A DNA stretch of 46,248 nt from assembly GCA_009937525.1 (NCBI GenBank), contig JAACFE010000010.1:1-46248 (forward strand). Direction: 5' to 3'. The stretch's first letter is position 1. Each line of letters opens with the position of its first letter. The notes below the pieces were generated by a model. The model was not told the DNA's origin. It made no database searches and saw only the letters and a list, made by a program, of their open reading frames with translations. The DNA comes from Gammaproteobacteria bacterium (GTDB taxonomy: Bacteria > Pseudomonadota > Gammaproteobacteria > Steroidobacterales > Woeseiaceae). Positions 32,123 through 41,414 of the stretch are shown in pieces. A program made the position numbers and the translations under genes.

Positions 32123-35100
32123 CTAGTTGCCAACGAGTTCGCGCAGTTCCTTGGCTGCAACCGACAACGTTGCGATGTCGAACACACCGCGCAACTTCAT
32201 CTCGTCGAGCATGCCGGTAAAGCGCTCGACCTTCGCGCTGCGTTCCTGTAACCACTCATCGACGAGTCGCTCGATATTCTTCTTGCTGCGCTTCTTCAGG
32301 ATGTCCGCCGCCATGTCGCGGCGGATCTGGAAAAACTCGTCGCGCAGGTTGCTGCGTGCCGTCGCCTGCCAGCGCCCCTTTACCTTGACGTCCTCTGCGC
32401 CGGCATGCAGAGCGAATATTCCGAGCCTGTCATTGAAGATCGAGTAGACGCGGGCGGATTCGATGACATCCCGTTTGTGCGTAGCAGCGAGATCCGTGAT
32501 GTCGAGCCCTGCACGCGTCAGCAGGAGTGCGGCCATCTTGTCGGCCAGTTTCTCGGGCACGCCCATACGGACGTAATTCTTCATCGCGTTTGCGTGGCGC
32601 TCCCGGGCTGCCGCCGACATGATGCCGCCCGTCCGCCCGTAGACGGTCGCCATTCCGTCCTTGAGCCGGTCGACCAGGCCGTCGATGTCCACGTAGTCGC
32701 CGTAGTGCTCGATTATCCAGTAGGTCGCGTGACGCTGGGTGCGGGAGAGTTCGAACAGCATGGACATCTGTGCGGACGCAGGGATCTCGTTGTCCAGCTC
32801 CTCGATCGTCCGATTGAGTGCGCCTGCGCGGACGATCTGGCGAGCCACCGTGTAGGCGCGCGCAATCGTCACCACGTCGGCTCCCGTATCGAGCTGCACC
32901 CGCTTCACGAATGCGGGTCCCATGCGGTTGACAATGTCGTTGGCGATGAGGGTCGCGAGAATCTGCGGGCTCAGGCGGTGCGTCAGGATGAACTCCATGT
33001 AGCGGCGGCGCAGGATTTCCGGGAAGTAGCGCATCGGGTGCCTTTTCAAAAAGTCCTCGAGCGTTGCCTTGTGCGCGGTAAGAGCGTTGTAAACGTCGAT
33101 CTTGGCGTAGCTCAGCACGACGGCGAGCTCCGGCCGCGTCATGCCCTGTTTGCGCGCCTTGCGTTCCTCGATCTCCTGATCGTCAGGGAGGAATTCGAGG
33201 TCACGGTCGAGCAGACCGCTGCGCTCCAGGCCGGTGATGACCCGGCCGATCTCGTCGATGCGCTCCAAAGACCGCAGTTCGCTCATGCTGAGCGCTTGAG
33301 TCTGCATGTAATTGTTGCGCAATACATAGTTCGCGACATCGTCGGTCATCGAGGCGAGAAGCTCATTTCGCTTTTCGCGCGTCATGCCTTTCTTCTTGGC
33401 GACGTCGCTCAGCAGGATCTTGATGTTGACCTCGCGGTCGGAACTGTCCACGCCGGCAGAGTTGTCGATGAAGTCGGCATTGACGCGACCGCCGTTCAGG
33501 CTGAACTCGATGCGTGCCCGTTGCGTCAACCCGAGATTGCCGCCTTCGCCTATGACCTTGCACCGCAGCTCGTCGGCATTGATGCGTACGTTGTCGCTGC
33601 CGCGATCGCCGACATCGGCATGACTTTCCGTGCTCGCCTTGACGTAGGTGCCGATGCCGCCGTTCCACAGAAGGTCGGCGGGCATCCGGAGTATCGCCCG
33701 AATCAGCTCGTCGGGCTGCATCGATGTCCGCTCCGTTTCGAGCATCGCCCGCGCTTCCTTGCTCAGGCGAATGGTCTTCGCCTGCCGGGAAAACACACCG
33801 CCGCCCTTGGAAATCACCCTGTCGTCGTAATCCGTCCAGCCGGATCGCGGCAGCTTGAACAGCCGCTGGCGCTCCTTGAAGCTGGCAGCCGTGTCCGGGT
33901 CCGGATCGAGGAAGATGTGCAGGTGGTTGAACGCGGCAACCAGCTTGATCTTGCGCGACAAAAGCATGCCGTTGCCAAACACGTCGCCACTCATATCGCC
34001 GATGCCGATGACCGTGAAAGGATCCTTCTGCGTATTCAGCCCCTGCTCACGGAAATGGCGCTTCACGGCTTCCCACGCGCCGCGGGCCGTGATGCCCATC
34101 TTCTTGTGGTCGTAGCCCGCAGAGCCGCCCGAAGCGAACGCGTCGTCGAGCCAGAAATCGTAGCTTTGCGAAATCTCGTTCGCGATATCCGAAAACGTCG
34201 CGGTACCTTTGTCGGCGGCGACGACGAGATACGGGTCATCGCCGTCACGCCGGATCACGCCCTCGGGCGTGACGACCCTGCCGTCGATGACGTTGTCGGT
34301 GATATCGAGCAGGCCGCCGATGAACGTCCTGTAGCAGGCAATGCCCGTCTTCATGATCGCTTCGCGATCGTCAGTGGGCATGCGCTTGCAAAAGAAACCG
34401 CCTTTTGCGCCGGTCGGTACGATGACCGTGTTCTTGACGACCTGTGCTTTCATCAGCCCCAGGACCTCGGTACGGAAGTCCTCACGCCTGTCGGACCAGC
34501 GCAGACCACCGCGGGCGATATCGCCGCCCCGGAGATGCACGCCCTCTACTTCCGGCGAGTAAAGGAAAATCTCGTACTTGGGCCGCGGCAAAGGCGCTTC
34601 TGGAAGCCGGGACGGGTCGAGTTTTATGGAGATGCAATCGCGGTGCCCGTCGGAGTCGCCGGGCAGATAGTAATTGGTTCTCAGCGTCGCGTTGAAGGCA
34701 CCCGCAAACGCATTCAGGATACGATCTTCATCGACGTTCTTGGCCTTGCCGACCTCGCGGCGGATCGCAGGTTCTGCCGCATTCAATCGCCGCGTTCTTT
34801 GCGCCTTGCTCAGATTCGGTTCGAACATCGCCTTGAATTGTTCGGTCAGCAGGCCGACCAGACGGGCATGCGCGACGAGTACGTCCTCCATGTAGTCCTG
34901 GGAGAACGGCATGCCGAGTTGCTGCAGGTACTTCGCATAACAACGGAACAATGCCGTCTCGCGCCAATCGAGTTCTGCACTCAAGATGAGTCGATTCAGA
35001 CCGTCGTTCTCGGCTTTGCCGGTAAGGACCTTCATGAAACAATCTTCGAATCGCTCCGATGCTTCTTCGACATCGACATCGGAACCGCTTTCGTGGCGAA

Positions 35101-36955
35101 GGTTGAATACCTGGATCCAGAACGGATTGCCTTCCTGCCGCTTGAGTTCGTACGGGTGCTCGGTGTGAACTTCAAGGCCCATGCCTTCCAGGATCGGCAA
35201 GGCGACGGACAACGCCAGAGGTTCCTCGGCGCTGAAGATTATGAAATGCAGGAAGCCAGGGGCGGCATCCGAGGGCCTGTAGAGCTCAACTGAACGGCTG
35301 AGTCCCGACATCAACATCTTGTCGATGGAACTGATGTCGCTGCAGGCATCCTTGGGCTCGGTCTCGGCCTGGTAACCCGCCGGGAATATGTTGCCGTAAA
35401 TCCGGAACAGCTTGTGCCCCTCATCGTCACCGAAGGCATCGAGCATCTCGGTACGCAGCATGTCCGACCAGCTGACGACGACCTCCGCGAGCCTCGCCTC
35501 GATATCCTGCATGCTGATTCGTGGACGTTCACGCGGCGGTGTCCGCACGATCGTGTGCAGGCGGGCGAGCGGCGATTCAGAAATCTCTACGCTGGAATCG
35601 ACCGAGGTTCCCTCGAACGCCTCCTTCAGCACCTGCTCGATCCGCCGCCGGACGGCCGTGGTGTAGCGTTCACGGGGTACGAATACGAGGCAGGAAAAAA
35701 ATCGCCGGAACGTGTCGCGTCGCAAGAAGAAACGCACCCGCTGACGGTCCTGCAGATTGAGGACGCCGATCGCCGTACGCGACAGGTCGGGAATGGAACT
35801 CTGGAACAACTCGTCGCGGGGGAAAGTATCGAGAATGTGAAGCAACGCCTTGCCCCGATGGCCCGTCGCCGCCACGCGGGACCGCTCGATGACTTTCTTC
35901 ACCTTGTGTCGCAGCAAGGGAATATTGCGCGGGCTTTCGCTGTATGCGGCCGACGTAAACAGGCCGATGAAACGGCGCTCGCCGACCGCCTTTCCGGACT
36001 TGTCGAACTCCTTGATGCCGACATAGTCGAGGTACACGTGCCGATGAACGGTGGAGCGGGAGTTTGCCTTGGTCAGGATCAGCCAGTCCCTGGAGCGCGC
36101 CAGGCGCTGCATTTCGCGGGTCAGTTCAACCGTTTTGTTCTGACCCCGTTCATCGTGTGACAGCAGCCCGAGGCCGCTGCCCTCGACGGGTCGCAGAAAT
36201 ATCTTTTCCTTGCGGTAGCGGAGCTTGTACTCGCGATAGCCGAGAAACGTGAAATGGTCACCGACCATCCACTCGAGGAGCTTCTGGCTCTCCTCGCGAA
36301 GCTCCTCATCGACCCCCGACGGCCCGAACTCGAGGAGTTCGCGCGCCTCGGACATCTTTTCGCGCATCCGGGGCCAATCGCGCACCGCGATGCGCACATC
36401 GGAGAGGACCTTGAGAATCTCCTGCTGCAACAGCTTGATCTGTTGTGCATCCGTTTCCTTGTCGATCGCGAATCGTATGAGCGACTCGACCACGCCCGCC
36501 TCTTCGCCCGGTTGCGCAATTCTCTCGATCCTGCCGCGCTTGTTCCTGACGACGCGGATGATCGGATGGACGGTGATATGGACAGCGAGACCCTGGCGGT
36601 TGATCGCCGCGAACACCGAGTCGACGAGAAACGGCATGTCGTCATTCACCATCTCGATGAAGGAGAAGGCTGACTCGTAGCCGTGGCTTTCCACCGTCGG
36701 ATTGAAGAATCGCACCAGGGGCTGACCCTTGTGCCTCACGGTGCCGAACTCCAGGTGATCAAGCGCCGCGCGCGCCATAATCTTCTCGACCCGGCCCTGC
36801 AGGTCTTCGTAGGGGACATCGGCAAAGTAATGACGAAGGAAGAGCTTGATCTGGCGCCGGTCTTTCAGGATGTCGGATTGCACCCTGGAAGCCACGATCG
36901 CGTCGACGATCCTTTCCCTGACGTCGCTTCCCCGGCGATATTCGGTTCGTGTCAC
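32123..36955 (-). CDS. gdhB: NAD-dependent glutamate dehydrogenase, 180-kDa class
   Basis: A 1610-residue enzyme of the large (L_GDH180) class, which oxidatively deaminates glutamate to 2-oxoglutarate with NAD and serves amino-acid catabolism. The N-terminal half has the ACT-like regulatory repeats (MVNDDMPFLVDSV, FLVFVPRERYTT counterpart CLVFVPRERYTT). The catalytic core is at about residues 810-855 (LRGGDIARGGLRWSDRRED, then IVPTGAKGGFFCKR). The NAD-binding region includes IGDMSGDVFGNGML, and LLWNGGIGTYVK follows. The size matches Pseudomonas GdhB (about 1620). The start is GTG 36955. A MarR-type gene lies 89 bases upstream on the same strand and is a candidate regulator. The opposite strand contains a 962-codon open frame that is a codon-bias shadow. 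Confidence 0.96.
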   Translation of the reverse strand: MTRTEYRRGSDVRERIVDAIVASRVQSDILKDRRQIKLFLRHYFADVPYEDLQGRVEKIMARAALDHLEFGTVRHKGQPLVRFFNPTVESHGYESAFSFIEMVNDDMPFLVDSVFAAINRQGLAVHITVHPIIRVVRNKRGRIERIAQPGEEAGVVESLIRFAIDKETDAQQIKLLQQEILKVLSDVRIAVRDWPRMREKMSEARELLEFGPSGVDEELREESQKLLEWMVGDHFTFLGYREYKLRYRKEKIFLRPVEGSGLGLLSHDERGQNKTVELTREMQRLARSRDWLILTKANSRSTVHRHVYLDYVGIKEFDKSGKAVGERRFIGLFTSAAYSESPRNIPLLRHKVKKVIERSRVAATGHRGKALLHILDTFPRDELFQSSIPDLSRTAIGVLNLQDRQRVRFFLRRDTFRRFFSCLVFVPRERYTTAVRRRIEQVLKEAFEGTSVDSSVEISESPLARLHTIVRTPPRERPRISMQDIEARLAEVVVSWSDMLRTEMLDAFGDDEGHKLFRIYGNIFPAGYQAETEPKDACSDISSIDKMLMSGLSRSVELYRPSDAAPGFLHFIIFSAEEPLALSVALPILEGMGLEVHTEHPYELKRQEGNPFWIQVFNLRHESGSDVDVEEASERFEDCFMKVLTGKAENDGLNRLILSAELDWRETALFRCYAKYLQQLGMPFSQDYMEDVLVAHARLVGLLTEQFKAMFEPNLSKAQRTRRLNAAEPAIRREVGKAKNVDEDRILNAFAGAFNATLRTNYYLPGDSDGHRDCISIKLDPSRLPEAPLPRPKYEIFLYSPEVEGVHLRGGDIARGGLRWSDRREDFRTEVLGLMKAQVVKNTVIVPTGAKGGFFCKRMPTDDREAIMKTGIACYRTFIGGLLDITDNVIDGRVVTPEGVIRRDGDDPYLVVAADKGTATFSDIANEISQSYDFWLDDAFASGGSAGYDHKKMGITARGAWEAVKRHFREQGLNTQKDPFTVIGIGDMSGDVFGNGMLLSRKIKLVAAFNHLHIFLDPDPDTAASFKERQRLFKLPRSGWTDYDDRVISKGGGVFSRQAKTIRLSKEARAMLETERTSMQPDELIRAILRMPADLLWNGGIGTYVKASTESHADVGDRGSDNVRINADELRCKVIGEGGNLGLTQRARIEFSLNGGRVNADFIDNSAGVDSSDREVNIKILLSDVAKKKGMTREKRNELLASMTDDVANYVLRNNYMQTQALSMSELRSLERIDEIGRVITGLERSGLLDRDLEFLPDDQEIEERKARKQGMTRPELAVVLSYAKIDVYNALTAHKATLEDFLKRHPMRYFPEILRRRYMEFILTHRLSPQILATLIANDIVNRMGPAFVKRVQLDTGADVVTIARAYTVARQIVRAGALNRTIEELDNEIPASAQMSMLFELSRTQRHATYWIIEHYGDYVDIDGLVDRLKDGMATVYGRTGGIMSAAARERHANAMKNYVRMGVPEKLADKMAALLLTRAGLDITDLAATHKRDVIESARVYSIFNDRLGIFALHAGAEDVKVKGRWQATARSNLRDEFFQIRRDMAADILKKRSKKNIERLVDEWLQERSAKVERFTGMLDEMKLRGVFDIATLSVAAKELRELVGN

Positions 36956-37044
36956 TCTTGACTCTCCGGCTGCGGATGGCAGCGCGAACGCTTGTCGTTG
37001 TCGGGCGGCGCTATTCTACGCACTAAACTGGAGCAACGGAATTG

Positions 37045-37494
37045 TCAGGGTGTGCCGAGGAGGCGGGCCTTGGCGAGCAGGCGCTCCATCACGACGTTGA
37101 AAACCTCGATGTCCTGGTCGCTGAGACCGTGCAGCAGGTCCCGTTCGAACTGCAACGCGAGCGGTGCAACCTCGTCGTGCACGCGCTTGCCTTCCTCCGA
37201 CAGGTTGAGAATGGAGCGGCGCCGGTCGGCATCCGCGAATTCGCGATCCAGGCGGCCGTTCTTGATGAGCTTGGTCACCGCGCGGCTGACCGCCACCTTG
37301 TCGAGCATGGTGCGTTCCGCGACCTCGACCGCGGAAAGTCCGGGGAAGCGTCCCAGAATGGCAATCACGCGCCACTCCGGGATGGTCAGGCCGAAGCGCT
37401 TGTCGTAGACGCCCGCTATTTTGGTGCTCACGGTATGTGACAGCACGGACAGCCGGTAGGGCAGGAAATCCTCGAGGATAAGCTCGTCGGTCAT
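37045..37494 (-). CDS. MarR-family transcriptional regulator
   Basis: A 149-residue winged-helix regulator. The DNA-binding core is about residues 35-100: IPEWRVIAILGRFPGLSAVE, MLDKVAVSRAVTKLIKNG (recognition helix) and the wing FADADRRRSILNLSEEG with the DxRR signature. MarR proteins respond to small phenolic or other organic ligands. It sits between zapE and the glutamate dehydrogenase on the minus strand, so control of the latter is possible but not shown; no clear MarR operator palindrome is visible in the 89-base gap. Confidence 0.92.
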   Translation of the reverse strand: MTDELILEDFLPYRLSVLSHTVSTKIAGVYDKRFGLTIPEWRVIAILGRFPGLSAVEVAERTMLDKVAVSRAVTKLIKNGRLDREFADADRRRSILNLSEEGKRVHDEVAPLALQFERDLLHGLSDQDIEVFNVVMERLLAKARLLGTP

Positions 37495-37584
37495 CGTCGT
37501 TCTCGTTGTTTATCGCGCCTTGCCTGTAGAACAGTAACCACAAGCCGGTGTCCATTCAACTGCGGAACCTCACGATAGCCGCAG

Positions 37585-38718
37585 TCAGGCAAGATGGGGC
37601 AGGTGCAGGTATTCCAGCGACTGCATTTCGATCAGCCGGCTGACCGTCCTCTCGAACTCGAAACGCAGGCGCTTCCCGGCATAGAGTTCGGCTGCCGGCC
37701 GTTCGGCGGACAGGATGAGTTTGACGCGACGGTCGTAGAATTCGTCAACGAGAGCGATGAATCGGCGTGCCTGGTCCTCCCGCAGTTCATCGAGTTCGGG
37801 AACGCCCGAGACGATGATCGTGGGATACCAACGGGCGATTTCGATGTAGTCCGCCTGGCTGCGCGGCCCGTCGCACAAGTCCGAGAAGTCGAACCACGCG
37901 ATACCCCTGGCGCAGCGGACGGTATTCAGTTTGCGGCCGTTGATCTCGAGTTCATGGTTTTCCTGTACCTGGCTCGAGGCGGATTCCCGGAAAAATTCGT
38001 GGAGCCTCGTCCGCGCCGGGTGGTCATCGGGCGTAAGGTACGTTCCCGCCTGCTGCAGCAGCTTTAGCCGGTAATCCGTGTCGCCCGTGAGTTCGACCAC
38101 CAGCGTGTTTTGGTTCAGTGCTTCGATCGCCGGAATGAAGCGTTGCCGCTGCAGACCGTCACGGTACAGGTCGTCGGGACGCGTATTGGACGTGGCGACC
38201 AGCGTTACGCCGCGCGCGAACAGGCCCTGGAGCAGGCGCCCGAGTATCATCGCGTCGCCGATATCGCTGACAAAGAATTCGTCGAAGCAGAGCACGCGAG
38301 CTTCCTCGGCCATGTCGCGCGCGACCGAGGCGAGGGGATCCTCGATATCACCCAGGGCGCCGAGCCGCTCGTGAACGTCCTTCATGATCCGGTGAAAGTG
38401 CACGCGGCGCTTCGACTGCAGCGCAAGCGTCTCGTAGAACAAGTCCATCAGGAAGGTCTTGCCCCGGCCTACACCGCCCCAGAGATACAGTCCGGGCACA
38501 GCCTGGATGGAAAGACGCTCGCGCGAGAAAAGCTTCGCGAAGCCGCATTTCGGCGGCGGTGCCGCCAGCAGGCGTTGCTGCAGGTCGGCGAGCATTTCCA
38601 CGACGCGCGACTGCGACGGATCGCGCACGTGACCGTGCTGCACCAGGTGCTGCTCATAAGCGTCGCGGATACTCAATGAAGCAATGGCCGGCTGTCTCTG
38701 TGAGGACGTCGCCGTCAA
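37585..38718 (-). CDS. zapE: ZapE (AFG1-like) ATPase, cell division protein
   Basis: About 377 residues. A P-loop ATPase of the AFG1/ZapE family, which in E. coli associates with the FtsZ ring during constriction and stress. The Walker A is GGVGRGKT (81-88), the Walker B is VLCFDEFFV (142-150), then ATSNTRPDDLYRDGLQRQRF, the most conserved family segment, and FDFSDLC. The start is uncertain: TTG 38718 opens the frame without a clear Shine-Dalgarno, and a second TTG at 38676 would also retain the conserved RDAYEQHL. It is divergent from ETF-QO. Confidence 0.92.
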   Translation of the reverse strand: MTATSSQRQPAIASLSIRDAYEQHLVQHGHVRDPSQSRVVEMLADLQQRLLAAPPPKCGFAKLFSRERLSIQAVPGLYLWGGVGRGKTFLMDLFYETLALQSKRRVHFHRIMKDVHERLGALGDIEDPLASVARDMAEEARVLCFDEFFVSDIGDAMILGRLLQGLFARGVTLVATSNTRPDDLYRDGLQRQRFIPAIEALNQNTLVVELTGDTDYRLKLLQQAGTYLTPDDHPARTRLHEFFRESASSQVQENHELEINGRKLNTVRCARGIAWFDFSDLCDGPRSQADYIEIARWYPTIIVSGVPELDELREDQARRFIALVDEFYDRRVKLILSAERPAAELYAGKRLRFEFERTVSRLIEMQSLEYLHLPHLA

Positions 38719-38797
38719 GGTTACAATGCGCCATTCACAGTCGCCAGACGCACCGTCCGCGGCGACCGCCAGCCAACATCAAGAAGAACGGACAATC

Positions 38798-40447
38798 ATG
38801 ACTGAATCCACCGAACGCGAATCCATGGAGTTCGACGTCGTCATCGTCGGAGGCGGCCCGGCCGGCCTCTCCGCCGCTTGCCGGCTCATGCAACTCGACA
38901 ACAGCCTGTCCGTCGTAGTGGTCGAGAAGGGCTCCGAGATCGGGGCACACATCCTGTCTGGCAATGTTTTCGAACCGACGGCCCTGGACGAGCTTTACCC
39001 CGACTGGCGGGACAAGGGCACGCCCGTCACGACGGCCGTGAAGGGCGACGATATCCATTACCTGACGAGCGACTCGGGCGGCATCAAGGTGCCCGGGGCG
39101 TTCGTGCCGCGACCCATGCACAACGAAGGTAATTACATCATCAGCCTCGGCCGCCTGTGCCAGTGGCTCGGCGAACAGGCGGAGAATGCGGGGGTCAATG
39201 TGTTCCCCGGTTTTGCGGCCGCGGAAGTGCTGTACGACGAAAAAGGCCGCGTCACGGGCGTCGCGACCAGCGACATGGGCATCGGCAAGGATGGTGAGAA
39301 GAAGCCGAGCTACCAGCCCGGCTACGAACTGCGGGGCAAGTACACGATCTTTGCGGAGGGCGTGCGCGGCAATCTGAGCGAACAGCTGATGCAGAGATTC
39401 GATCTACGCGCGGATGCCGATCCGCAGCATTACGGTATCGGGTTCAAGGAAGTCTGGGAGGTCGAACCGGACAGGCACGATGAAGGTCTCGTCGTGCACA
39501 GCATGGGCTGGCCACTCGATAATTACACCGAGGGCGGTGGCTTTCTCTACCACGCATCCGACAACCAGGTGTATCTCGGATTCATCATTGCGCTCAGCTA
39601 CCGCAATCCTCATCTTGCGCCCTTCGACGAGTTCCAGCGCTGGAAGCATCACCCGCGGATCCGGCAATACCTCGACGGCGGTAGCCGGGTTGCCTACGGC
39701 GCGCGCGCGGTCAACAAGGGCGGGCTGCAGTCCTTGCCCGGCCTCGTCTTCCCCGGCGGCATGCTCGTGGGTTGCGGCGCAGGCTTCCTCAACGGCATCA
39801 AGATCAAGGGTGCGCACACGGCGATGAAGACCGGTATGCTGGCGGCCGAAAGCGTGCACAGGGCGCTGGCGTCCGGCGACGAAGGGCAGGGCGTGCTCGA
39901 TTCCTACAGTGACGCCGTCCGAGCATCGTGGGTGCACAAGGAACTTCACAAAGCGCGCAATTTCGGGCCCGGCCTGCACAAGCTGGGCACCTTCTGGGGC
40001 TCCGCATTCACGTTCATCGACCAGAACATCGCTTTTGGCAGGATGCCGTTCACGTGGCGCAACAGGGACGCCGATCACGAGCAGCTCGATGAGGCCGCCA
40101 ACGCGAAACGCATCGACTACCCGAAACCGGACGGCGTCATCAGTTTCGACCGGCTGTCTTCCGTATTCCTGTCGAGCACCAATCACGAGGAGGACCAGCC
40201 GTCGCACCTGAGGCTCAGGGACGAGTCGGTGCCGGTGGCATACAACCTGCCGAAATACGATGAGCCGGCGCAGCGATACTGCCCCGCGGGCGTCTACGAG
40301 ATCGTGGAGAAGGACGGCCAGCCGCAGTTCCAGGTCAGTCCCAGCAATTGCGTGCACTGCAAGACCTGCGACATCAAGGACCCGACCCAGAACATCGTCT
40401 GGACGGTACCAGAAGGCGGCGGCGGCCCGAACTACTCCGGGATGTGA
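38798..40447 (+). CDS. etfD: Electron transfer flavoprotein-ubiquinone oxidoreductase
   Basis: A 549-residue membrane-associated flavoprotein that moves electrons from reduced ETF (and so from acyl-CoA dehydrogenases) to ubiquinone. The FAD-binding GGGPAGLSAA begins at about residue 17, followed by EKGSEIGAHILSGNVFEP. Quinone-side segments are GGGFLYH and GGLQSLPGLVFPGG. The C-terminal 4Fe-4S cluster ligands are Cys495 (RYCPAGVYE), Cys518, Cys521 and Cys524 (NCVHCKTCDIKDP). ATG 38798 gives the conserved start; an upstream frame from 38684 overlaps zapE and is rejected. ETF subunits are not in this window, but two acyl-CoA dehydrogenase subunits are. Confidence 0.96.
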   Translation: MTESTERESMEFDVVIVGGGPAGLSAACRLMQLDNSLSVVVVEKGSEIGAHILSGNVFEPTALDELYPDWRDKGTPVTTAVKGDDIHYLTSDSGGIKVPGAFVPRPMHNEGNYIISLGRLCQWLGEQAENAGVNVFPGFAAAEVLYDEKGRVTGVATSDMGIGKDGEKKPSYQPGYELRGKYTIFAEGVRGNLSEQLMQRFDLRADADPQHYGIGFKEVWEVEPDRHDEGLVVHSMGWPLDNYTEGGGFLYHASDNQVYLGFIIALSYRNPHLAPFDEFQRWKHHPRIRQYLDGGSRVAYGARAVNKGGLQSLPGLVFPGGMLVGCGAGFLNGIKIKGAHTAMKTGMLAAESVHRALASGDEGQGVLDSYSDAVRASWVHKELHKARNFGPGLHKLGTFWGSAFTFIDQNIAFGRMPFTWRNRDADHEQLDEAANAKRIDYPKPDGVISFDRLSSVFLSSTNHEEDQPSHLRLRDESVPVAYNLPKYDEPAQRYCPAGVYEIVEKDGQPQFQVSPSNCVHCKTCDIKDPTQNIVWTVPEGGGGPNYSGM

Positions 40448-40464
40448 TTCGATTCTTGCCCGGT

Positions 40465-40478
40465 GGTCGCTGGCGACC
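40465..40478 (+). terminator. Hairpin 18 bases after the ETF-QO stop
   Basis: GGTCGC-TG-GCGACC forms a 6-bp GC-rich stem soon after the ETF-QO stop codon. Only a weak T-rich stretch (ATTTGTCT) follows, so this is a marginal terminator candidate. The rest of the gap to the next gene (40448-40638) contains the two repeats listed next. Confidence 0.3.
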
Positions 40479-40491
40479 GGAGCATTTGTCT

Positions 40492-40545
40492 CCTGTAGGA
40501 GCGGCTCTCGAGCCGCGATCGCACGCCAAGGCGCGCTCCTACAGG
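40492..40545. repeat. REP/BIME-like palindromic element
   Basis: Perfect 12-bp inverted arms CCTGTAGGAGCG (40492-40503) and CGCTCCTACAGG (40534-40545) enclose an inner palindrome GCGGCTC-TC-GAGCCGC (40501-40516) followed by GCGATCG. The inner unit is the same as the one at the end of thrS and close to the one after dsbC, which makes it a dispersed REP family. It lies between convergent ETF-QO and SDR genes. Confidence 0.8.
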
Positions 40546-40570
40546 CGCACCGGGGCGTTTGTCGACCGAA

Positions 40571-40596
40571 GTAAAGCGCAGCGCAGCGAGCCATGA
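40571..40596 (+). repeat. 26-bp dispersed repeat, second copy
   Basis: This sequence, beginning GTAAAGCGCAGCG and ending AGCGAGCCATGA, matches the reverse complement of 22209-22234 at 25 of 26 positions. It lies 43 bases beyond the end of the convergent SDR gene and 25 bases after the REP element. Confidence 0.65.
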
Positions 40597-40638
40597 CGGA
40601 GAGAAACACCCCCGCACGGCCGCGCGACAGAAATGCTC

Positions 40639-41406
40639 CTACTTGGGCTGCATGCGGATGGCGCCGTCGACGCGGATCGTCTCGCCGTTCACCATCGTAT
40701 TGCCATAGATGAACGCGACCGTATCCGCGTATTCCTCCGGTGCGCCGAGGCGCGGGGGAAACGGCACCTGCTTGCCCAGCGACTCCTGCACCTCTTCCGG
40801 CATGCCGGCCACCATCGGCGTCTTGAAGATGCCCGGGGCGATCGTGTTGACGCGGATACCGAACTGCGCAAACTCGCGCGCGAGCGGCAACATCATGCCG
40901 ACCACGCCGCCCTTGGATGCGGAGTACGCTGCCTGTCCAATCTGGCCCTCGAACGCCGCGATCGACGCCGTGCTGATCACGACCCCGCGTTCGCCCTGGG
41001 CGTCGGGTTCGTTCAGCTGCATAATCGCCGCTGCTTCCTTGGTGACGATGTACGAGCCAACGAGGTTGATCTGGATGACCCGGTTGAAGTTTTCGGCGGG
41101 CCAGGGACCCTCGCGGCCGAGCGTTCGGCCGGCCGTGGCTACGCCCGCGCAGTTGACGGCCAGCGTGATGCCGCCCATAAACTCTTTTGCCTCCTGCAAG
41201 GCGGCGCGAACCGCCTCTTCGCTGGAAACGTCGGTCTGCACGAATCTTGCGCGTTCGCCGAGAGATGCCGCACTTGTTTCACCCTGCTGGCCATTGACAT
41301 CAAGCAAAACGACGTAGCCGCCTGCGTCGACGACGCGCTTTGCGGTCGCATAGCCGAGCCCCGAGGCGCCGCCGGAAACGACGGCCCTGGCGGTCGATAT
41401 ATCCAT
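40639..41406 (-). CDS. 3-hydroxyacyl-CoA dehydrogenase, HSD10-type SDR
   Basis: A 255-residue short-chain dehydrogenase with an intact active site: NAD loop SGGASGLGYATA (11-22), NCAG (85-88), Ser148 (ISTAS), Tyr161 and Lys165 (YSASK). The specific pattern (FEGQIGQAAYSASKGG, APGIFKTPM, RLGAPEEYADTV) matches type II 3-hydroxyacyl-CoA dehydrogenases (HSD17B10 group), which oxidise 3-hydroxyacyl-CoA in beta-oxidation and isoleucine breakdown. ATG 41406 is chosen; the frame to 41463 adds 19 unconserved residues inside the thiolase gene. It follows the thiolase by 8 bases and is surely cotranscribed with it. Confidence 0.93.
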   Translation of the reverse strand: MDISTARAVVSGGASGLGYATAKRVVDAGGYVVLLDVNGQQGETSAASLGERARFVQTDVSSEEAVRAALQEAKEFMGGITLAVNCAGVATAGRTLGREGPWPAENFNRVIQINLVGSYIVTKEAAAIMQLNEPDAQGERGVVISTASIAAFEGQIGQAAYSASKGGVVGMMLPLAREFAQFGIRVNTIAPGIFKTPMVAGMPEEVQESLGKQVPFPPRLGAPEEYADTVAFIYGNTMVNGETIRVDGAIRMQPK

Positions 41407-41414
41407 GTTTGCTC

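Noticed and set aside
32405-35293. A 962-codon open frame on the plus strand opposite the glutamate dehydrogenase gene
   Set aside because: It has no recognisable domain, and its register follows the GC-rich third-position bias of the true gene. Long antisense frames are expected in such sequence.
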